Positions 1 to 9,400 of a stretch of DNA of 29,230 bases are shown one piece after another; the stretch's first letter is position 1; each line of letters opens with the position of its first letter. Source of the stretch: Branchiostoma floridae (lineage: Eukaryota; Chordata; Leptocardii; Amphioxiformes; Branchiostomatidae). The stretch lies in the NCBI RefSeq assembly GCF_000003815.2, contig NC_049991.1, positions 22,125,408-22,154,637 of the forward strand, given 5' to 3'. Made by a program: the position numbers and the translations under genes. A model generated the notes under the pieces. It made no database searches. It saw only the letters and a program-made list of their open reading frames with translations, and was not told where the DNA came from.

Positions 1-259
1 GTGAGGGCGAGCGAGTGAGTGAGTGAGTGTGAGTGAGTGAGTGAGTAAGTGAGTAAGTGAGTAAATGAGTAAGTGTGAGTGAGTGAGTGAGTAAGTGTGA
101 GTGAGTGAGTGAGTGAGTGAGTGAGTGAGTGAGTGAGAGTGAGTGAGTGAGTGAGTGAGTGAGTGAGTAAGTAAGTGTGAGTGAGTGAGTGAGTGAGTGA
201 GTGAGTGAGTGAGTGAGTGAGTGAGAGTGAGTGAGTGAGTGAGTGAGTGAGTGAGTGAG
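1..259. repeat. GAGT/GTGA tetranucleotide array (left of exon A13)
   Basis: Nearly pure repeats of GTGA with occasional GTAA and GTGT interruptions. The array ends only six bases from the donor of exon A13. On the minus strand it reads CTCA repeats, a long pyrimidine/purine mix just inside the intron. Confidence 0.95.
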
Positions 260-265
260 ACTTAC

Positions 266-430
266 CTGTGCATCAGTCATCGGCAGACTGCTGTATTTAC
301 TGTAGTTCCCGTTGGCTACGTCGGCGGCAATGTCATCTGCGATGCTTTCTATCTCATTGAGAGGAAGGGCGTCGAAGAAGTCAGAGATTTCTCCGTTGTC
401 GAGCTGATCCAAGAGGTTTCCGTTGCGGGC
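266..430 (-). CDS. Gene A exon A13 (last in window)
   Basis: It encodes 55 codons, phase 0 at both ends: ARNGNLLDQLDNGEISDFFD, ALPLNEIESIADDIAADVAN and then YSSLPMTDAQ. The donor is a perfect GTAAGT at 260-265. Six bases further on the intron turns into a GAGT tetranucleotide array that reaches the left edge of the window. Confidence 0.75.
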
Positions 431-3400
431 CTGGGGAAGCAAAATAGAAAACCTTACTCTAACTCATTGGTTACTGCGCTGTTTTTAGAGCGCCCAAAAG
501 GTATTGGCCGTGGCTCAACGCTCTGAGTGAGTGAGTGAGTGAGTGAGTGAGTGAGTGAGTGAGTGAGTGAGTGAGTGAGTGAGTGAGTGAGTGAGTGAAG
601 GTCTTCAACCCTGACCAGCAGTAGGAAAGTAGGATTGCATCTCTTCTTGGTCTGGACTTTCAGGTCCACGGAGATCGTACGACCAAGTTGACTACGGAAC
701 AGTACATATGTTTGTGAAGAACGTTCATTGGCTATACTGAGCAACAAAGACCATGATCCATTATCATGTTCGAAAGAGCGGAGGACCCTGAGTAACGAAA
801 TTGGCAAACGAAATCTTTACTCAGACATTAACACCGGATAAAACACGTACTTCACGCATATACCGAATTCACTTTGCCATGATAACGTAGCTCTTGAGTT
901 ACCCATGAGTTACACTGAGTTACACTGAGTTACCCATGGTTTCCGAAAAAAAAAAAGATTCGACAACAAAGTGTGGCCCACCTTCTTGGCAATCTTCTTG
1001 GCCTGTGCAGGGCTCATCTCGGCCTTGGCGCTGGCGAAGGTGGAGATGGAGCTCCGGATGTCGGCATCTGACATCTGGTCCAGCTCATCCACGGGCAGGT
1101 TGGCGGCAAGTTTCCCCAGGGAGGCCACCTGGTTGGGTTTGTTGGGATATGCGTTAGTCATACATATGCATCACGTCTTGTCATATTTACCAACACGAAA
1201 ATACACACATGTCAATGCATAATGCGCCAAAAGTTGAGAAAATTTCATATCCTCGACACAAAAATTATAGCCTTTTAAATTCCAATGTCTAATTTGGCTC
1301 GAAGCGCATTTCAATAATTAAATGAAGTGTGAGAGACCCTGTGTAAGACCCTGGAATATCACTGGATCCGGAGCACCCGTATCGAACGTTAGCTGAGTTG
1401 AATTAAGATTTTGACTTGACTTGACTTGACTACCATAGAACGACTATGTACCTCGAGGTGTTTTGCGCCACGAAAAGAAAAAAACAACCTACCTGGGCTG
1501 CAGACAAGGCTCCGGAGACGCTTGCCCCAGACTTATACTTCTCGATCAGAGCCCTCGCCTGAAACAAGAAGAAACTACGTCATCAGTACGTCAACGGGTA
1601 CGTCACCAGGTACGTCATCAGGTTGAAGGCAGAAGAGTAGATTCAGGCCCTGATGAATTGTTAACGAGGATCAGTCGCAAATTTTCCTTTGGACGGTTTC
1701 CGAACATCAGGTCACCAGTACTGGACAGACTCGAGTGAAACCATCATTTGCTTTGCTGTAAAGAAGGTTTGGCGTTTAACCAAAATTGAACTTACTTCAA
1801 TCACACAGGTTTGGTTCATTGTGGGAATTATTTTCCATATCCAAGACCCTATTGCACAGAACATGTACCTTGAGCAACAGATGAATTGTTGCAAACCGTG
1901 TTTAATAAAATGTAGCGGAAAGCCTACCTCCCCAAAAGAGAAGTCTTCATCAGCCAGCGTGCTGATGGCGCCAACCACGGCGGCTGGGTTCAGGTTCTCG
2001 ATTTCCGACGGCGCCATCTCCGCCAGGGACCCGACCAGACTGTTCAGGGTTTCGGCGGTGACTGCGGCCGGGTCCGACATCTCAGCCTGGAGCAGCGTCC
2101 GGTCCAGCTGCGAAGAGAAAAATTGAAAGTGAATCTCACAGCTTCTCAGAAGATGCGTGAAAGCCTCCAGAACGTCCCCTTCTGACAAGGATTGAATTGG
2201 CGTCGGTGTCATCAAGGCCACTGATGCCCTCCAACGCATGGTCAACCAAACAGGGTCCTACTCTTACCGATGCGTGTGTTGGGATGTTTATCGTACGGTT
2301 TGGAACTTGCTACACCCTCTAGACAGGACATGAATGCCTAGACCTTCCGTCCAAAGAACAGTTTGATTTGAACTGAGCTACAGTCCCTTCAGTAGTGTCA
2401 GATATATATGGGTTCGAACCTAAGACCTCTGAGTTCTATCTTGGGACAGATAACCATTCTAAGACGGTAGTTGTTACCTCTTTCTCCTCCTTAGAACGGC
2501 CCTTCAAGCTCGCCTCCGTCTCCCCCGCCATACATACGCGGCTGCCGGAGATCGTCTCCTTCATCTTCCGCATGGCGGGCAGCTCCAGCTGGCTCAGGTC
2601 GCCGATCATGTCTCCGATGGTCGCGGCTACCGGGCCCAGCCTGTCAATCAACGTCAATCAATGTGGATCATGTACCTGATTGGTCTAAGCTACTGGACCT
2701 AACCTCTCAATCAATGTTAATCAATGCTTAACACGTAGCTGATTGGTCTAAGCTACAGAACCCAACCTGTCAATCAATGTTGATCACGTTGCTGATTGGT
2801 CTAAAGTACAGGACCCAACCTGTCAATCAATGTTGATCACGTTGCTGATTGGTCTAAAGTACAGGACCCAGCCTGTCAATCAATGTCGATCACGTACCCG
2901 ATTCCTCTAAACTACAAAACCCAGCCTGTCAGTCAACGTCAAAAAATGGACAGGACAGAATGAATGAATGAATCTCGCAATAACCCCAGACCACTTACTT
3001 CTCCACCATGGTGACGTTGTTGAAGAAGGTGATGAGGTCAGCTCCTTTCGGCATCCGGTCGGACGCGTCAAGCTTCCGCCTGATGATGTCACTTCCGCCC
3101 TCGGGTAGCGAGTCCACGTTCAGGAAGAATCCGTCATCGTACAGGTCAATCAGCTGGAACAGAAACCTGTTCAGTCAAGTCATCCTTCACACAAACCGGG
3201 GGAACTATGGCGGACGGGGGGCGTTATAAACTTCCTGGCACGTTTGACCAATTGCTGACATCACGTATCAATAAGATCACGTGTCTACAGCTTTTGCGTT
3301 AGGAAGTGATTGGTCATTATTGATCATGAAGGAGGCGACTGTGGTCGTTAAAGATTTGTCCCTTATACGACTTAGCATTGGAAGAAAGTTTAGCATTGTA

Positions 3401-6400
3401 ATATGATCAGTGCCAATAGTCCTCATCTACGTACTAAGTGGCTGAGTGACCAAGGTAACTGCAAACCCGGACTACCACCTCTTTGCACCACGATCCGGCA
3501 CTGAGCATATGCTTCTGTACACATACTGAGGCAGTGACTCTTCTTAAGATTAGATCGTCTTAATAGCAGCATCTGAATGTCTCCGACTGATTCTATTGAG
3601 CACCCTACAAGGTACAACACGTACCGTGTCGGTGTCCGCGCTCTCCAGATCCTGGGCCGTGAGACAGTCCACGAAGGGCGGGAGCCTGCCCAGGTTCTCC
3701 ACGGTGCCCCAGTCGTCCCCGGCCGCCGAGCGCGCGAAGTCGCACGCCTCCTCACGGGCGCCGGCGGACATCTTACAGTAGCGGCCGCCCCGCTTGTTGA
3801 TCGTCAAGCTGCAATTAAACACACAGATGAATGGTGACCCCTGTGTGAGTCTAGCTGTAGGTCCCTGAACAGAGACGGCGGGTGCCATAGACTTATTGTA
3901 ACTTATGATCCACTGCTCAACGAGTCACATGTCCTATCTGCATAACATGACTTCACAACAGCAGTGGATTGTTCATTTCTTGACAAAGGCTGGAGCTGTT
4001 CAGTCGAAATTTTGTGTGTGTTGGAAATTACAGTTCAACTCTTCCAAAATGACTTCTACAAATACAAACAAATAGATATATTTGTTTGTTTGTTTGTTTG
4101 AACCTTTATTCATTCATGAAAGCTGAATTCGGCCTGCTGGCCGCTTTTCATTGAGGTCATGAGGGAAGAGGCAAGGGTCAGACAAAGTGTGTAACAGAGA
4201 TACAGTTACATCGTTTAGAGTCCTTATAAGTCCTATACGTCTATATACACAATTTACATACATACAAAATACATGATAGATATTGCTACATGATTCAAGT
4301 CCGTTCATTTGGCCATTACTTTAAGAGTCTCTTGAAGGAAGCCAGATATATCAAATAGATACATAAACACTCACACAGCGTTGGCAACCTGCGGGCAGTT
4401 CTGCTGGCTGTTCTCCCGGAGCCTGTCCAGGTTCTCCACAGTCAGGCCCTGCGGCATGAAGGACACGGCCTGCAGCTTTCCCGCCATCTCCGCGCACGTG
4501 TCGTTCACGTTCGACTCCACGAACTTCCGCACCAGGAAGTCCTGCACGCCCGCGCTGAGCGGGGTGTTGGGCCGCGCGTCAGCCCCGCCGGCCTGCATAG
4601 GGCAGCAAAGGTTTTACTATGTTAAATATTCAATGTGTTGGGCCGCGCGTCCGCTCCGCCGGCCTGCACAGGGCAGCAAAGGTTTTACGGTGTCAATCGG
4701 ATCAATGTACGAGGGGTGATCAATAAGTCCTCGGCCTCACCAACAAATAACAAGCACAACTCAGATTTTCAGGCGAAACTTCATAGTATGAAGCCTTTTA
4801 TCAATATCCTCCAAATTTCAAATCATTGGAGTCATTACTTTCCCGGCATTCGTTTTTTCTACATTAGAAGGTAATGTTGTTTGTTTTGTTTATTTACCTC
4901 TGCCGCGTTCTTCATCCTGGTCAGCACCTGGCCGAACTTCTCCTCGGACACGCGCGTGGACAGCTGGTCCAGCTGCTGGAAGTCATACCCGTTCTTGGGG
5001 TTCCGCAGCCAGGCGTCAATCTGCTCAGCCGTAATCTGTTCAAACTGCTCGTCCTGGAAACAAGAGGAACGGTGAAAGGTAAAGGTACATGCATCTGTTG
5101 ATAGGATTGTTTGTTTGCTTGTTTATTTGTTTGTTTGGACACTGCAGCCAGACGACGAAGTGCTCAGCCGTGATGTTGTCGAACTGCTCGTCCTGGAAAC
5201 AGACGAAATGGCTGACAAACTGGTCGACAGTCCCTTGGCTTTAGAAATCATCAATATGAAGACGTTACCCTTTTTTATCCTGTCACGGCACCGGTAAATC
5301 TGCTTGGATATTGATTGACCAGTAGCCTCTTTGTTGTTACCCTAGTAGTTTCTTTGAAACGGTTGACACAGAATAACACAACACGATGCTTACCACGAGT
5401 TTGGTCAGTAGCACACCGGGCATCTTTGCGAAATCCTGCCCTGTGATCTGGGTTATGTCGATCTCTCCCTTCAGAGCTTGGATAATCGAGGAATCGTTCG
5501 GCTGGTTGTTGATGCTGTGGGGAAAGACGAAAACATGAACGCACGTTAGCTTCAGGCTCTGAGGTTTGCAGAACGCACGTTAGCTTCAGGCTCTGAGGTT
5601 TGCAGAACGCGCGTTTTCACCTGTTTCCAACGAAAGACCTCCTACGTTAAATCCTGTAGCTTAGATAAAGCAGCTAAGATCTTTGATGTATTGGAAGCAT
5701 CAAAGACAACCTTAATTTTCTTATCACTTATTTTTTATCATTGTAAAGTCCGTTTCTCACAGATATTGATACTGAATGATTGCAGACAATATGAAAACAA
5801 CTTTCATTGTGTTGTCATATATATGTCACAGTGAGATCAGTTTGGATCGGAGTTGGCCCTAGTGGAGACCCCGATTGCAATCTGCACTAGTAGAATCGTC
5901 GATTCTCCTAGGACCAGCCCTAGGATCAGCTCCTATCGCGATCTCTCCCAGGAGAATCGACGATTCTACTGGATCGTGATCTCTACTGTGACATATATAT
6001 ATATGATCCCTCATGACAAAATTGATGTACTTACAACTTAGCAGCTGAGGAGTGCGTCAAAGCAGAAGCATCTGTGGGAAAATAGCAACATGTCAGATAA
6101 ATGGTACTTTTTAATCAAGATTTCACCAACGCTCAACTGGAGCACACTTAAAGATAACAACTCGTTTAGCTCAGAAAAGCAGGGCACCCCACCGACATGT
6201 CTCTACTGTCACGCAAACGTACAAGCAGACATCTCAAAGTAATAATTGTCTTTTGGTATGCTTTCCGTGGAACGTTCAGTACAAACATGCTGATTTATTT
6301 CCGAATAGCTACCGAATGTGGCTTAAGTAATTTTGTGACACTGAACTGAATCAGTTTCCCCGGAATTTTCCCCTACCTCCAAAGGCGTCCGAAATGCCAG

Positions 6401-9400
6401 TCTTCAGTGAATCGTCGATAGGGGGCGCTGTAGGCCTGGCGGGCGGTGCAGGAACTGCAGATTGTCTCTTCACGCGGGGCACAGCGGCCACAAGACCTGA
6501 AAACACATGCACAGACGTTAGTAATTCGTCAGGGGGCGCTGTTGCACATAAATGCACGTGCGGATGTGTGAATAATGATGAAGGGCTTTGACTTTCAATT
6601 ATCTCTAACATGACCGCATACATGCACAGCATCACACACTAGAGACTCTTCAATAACGGATCTTAAGAAGATGAAGAAAAGGATTTCTGCCTTCACATAA
6701 CTGGCACAGTTTAACACACACCTAAGGCGTAGCACGCGTTTTGCACAGTACAAGCTGTAAGACCTGTACCTGCTGTATGTGAGGTACGTCAACTCGCCCC
6801 TCTTTTTAAATCATTTATTTATTGAGGTTTACCACATTTGATTTTAGTGGAAGGATTGACATAACAGGTGACTATCACATTTTCAACCTGTCGACCCGGA
6901 GACCAGATTGTAAGGTTTGATCCGCTCACACACAAGGTCGAATCCTAGTCTTATCAATGTGTGTGGTGGGCTCTTTAACGTGCTCTAGATGTGACTCTCC
7001 TTAAGCACGGGACCCTCGGCTTTACGTTCTACACCGAGAGGACGCCCCTGACCGAGAGGTGCAGCTGGGTCAAATGAGGACATTTAAAAAGTGTTAAGTG
7101 GCTCTCTGATGGCACACTATCTGACGTAGCTCAGGGCCTATCCTCTGTCCGTTATAGATATTTCCTGGAGATATGAAACCTTTCATCAGATTTTCAGATT
7201 TTTTCTGTTGCCTGAATTTGTCTATTTTCAGTGGCTTTCGAGAGCTGCTTTGGCCAGTCGTTAAATGGTTCTATTTCAGGATTCGAACCCGCTTGACACA
7301 CTGCAAACCTAACATCCACCAAAGCTGTGTTTTACAAAGTCGTCACCATGACCCTATGCAAAATAGGTCGCTTCGTATTCTTTACATCACATGGTACTAA
7401 TTCGGGATTCAAACCCGTAACCTTCAAACACTTTACCACCCGCTAATCCTAGACTCTACCAGGCTTCGTGGATCGGTGGTTTAATTGTAGAAATTGGACA
7501 AATAGAGTCTATAGTACGCTAGGGGAGTTAGCCGGCCAGAAGAGTACGTTTCCTCACCACGTGGTGAGGATAATGTTTCTACCGATCCACGGAGCCTGGT
7601 AGAGGCTAGCTAATCCGCCTATTGCTCTGACTGACGGGCGGGTACAACAAAAAAGGTGTGAGCTGTTATTTCAAGGCTTTGTCTGAACGCTGCTATTTAT
7701 GTTGACCCACTTTAATGTATTTATTTGGTTGTTCCCATGTCACCAAGTAACCGAACCTGCACAAACTGAATAGGTCCGGTCGGTACCAGGTCCCCGCGAG
7801 ATGTGGAGAAACGTGAGTCGCTTGGCGATAATTAGGGCGTGCTCATGAGAATAGATAGAGGGAAACCATTGCATGAAAGTTATGCTATGCGTCTACCCTA
7901 TCTCTCTGTTGGTGAATGACAATGTTGATAAAGACTAATCTTTAACAAAACGACACGTATGTCAAATAAAATAGGACATGCGCCAACTTTTCCGATGACG
8001 TATATAAAGCAACTGTTCAATTACCAAAGCACGACAATATAGTGATAAACAGTTAAGAAATATCGGAAAAGGAAAGTAGAAAAAGATAGACAGTTAAGAA
8101 ATATCGGAAAAGGAAAGTGCACCGGCTCGAACCCAAGTCGAAAATCCTAACTGGTGGCGAGAATGATAATAATAAGCTGTGCACAACTTTTTATCATTAT
8201 CATCTATGTTTCATAAAGTTTCCATCATCATCCAGTAAATCACAAATAAGTGAGATTCCCTTTGGGCTAAAGGTCTCCCAAAAAGGGTAGTTCATCGATA
8301 CGTAAATTGGAATGAAAATTGATTTACTTCTTTTATTGTCTTTGTTGCTTTAAATTTGAATTTTCCATTGGCGTTGCTAATATGCATAATATCTGTGTCC
8401 TGTACTTTTCCTTTTTGTTTTATGAAAAGTCACCCTTATAAAAATGTCCACAATCCTAGGCATGCTGATACGACACGGCGTGGAATCCGGGCCGGACCGT
8501 TAGAACCGTGCATGGCACAACCGACGGTAAACAAAGACTCTCCTGTTACCATAGCAACGCTGATGACGTCAGGAAACAAACAGGCTGTCTCCAGGATCAC
8601 ATGTCCTACTTAAGTGGGTCACTTATCTAATTGGATCTGCGCATGCGCCTCAGCGGATGTAGAAGCTATATTTAGTAACATAAGTCCTCTAAAGACAGGT
8701 TTGCGTCTGGTTTGCGTCAGGTTTGCGTCAGGTTAGCGATAGGTTTGCGTCAGGTTTGCGGCGGACTAAATCTGCACAGGTTCACACACACTAAACTGGC
8801 CGTCTTTTGCGCACACAATTTGGTGCGGAGAAGGCCTCGTTTTTGCTCAATTCGGTAAATCATTCCGTAATCTTGTACGTCCAAAGGAGTCTTTTCGGTA
8901 ACTGAGGAATAAAGGAGACCGGGGCCCGGCCTTTTGGGTTAAAATACAGGAGCCGCTGCTATCGCACAAGCGGCAAACTTCACTCAGTCATACAGTCTCC
9001 ACTTCAACCTGTTTTATCTCTTTGGGAATGGATGTAGCTCGGACACGCACGGGCAAGTGCCGATGGTGAGCTCTTTCGAATGGTTAATGCACTATTTGAT
9101 AGACGAGAAAATGAAAGCGGATAAAATAATTAGGAAAGTCCTATTAAACAGCATAAGCACACAAAGGCATAAACAAGCATCGGCACACAAGTATAAAAGC
9201 TGTAAGTACATATAGGTAAAAGACTTTTAACACTATATATATTACAGAGAGAGAGAGAGAGAGAGAGAAGGAGAGAGAGTTGAATCTTCAATAAAGTGGG
9301 CTTTTTGAGATTTGTGCTGTTGTGCCTTCCTGGCTCCACACGGAGTTTGTGGAGCATCAGATTCGTAATTTGGCGATGGTTGTTCTTTCCTTGCCTCGTT

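Noticed and set aside
454-807. Minus-strand open frame with SLTH repeats
   Set aside because: It is made by the GAGT tetranucleotide array and overlaps no exon.
5158-5206. Extra exon between A4 and A5
   Set aside because: It has an acceptor and 16 similar codons but no adequate donor. A4 and A5 already join in phase without it.
7279-7440. tRNA gene
   Set aside because: Only B-box-like and partial A-box-like text is present. No acceptor stem or anticodon arm can be formed.
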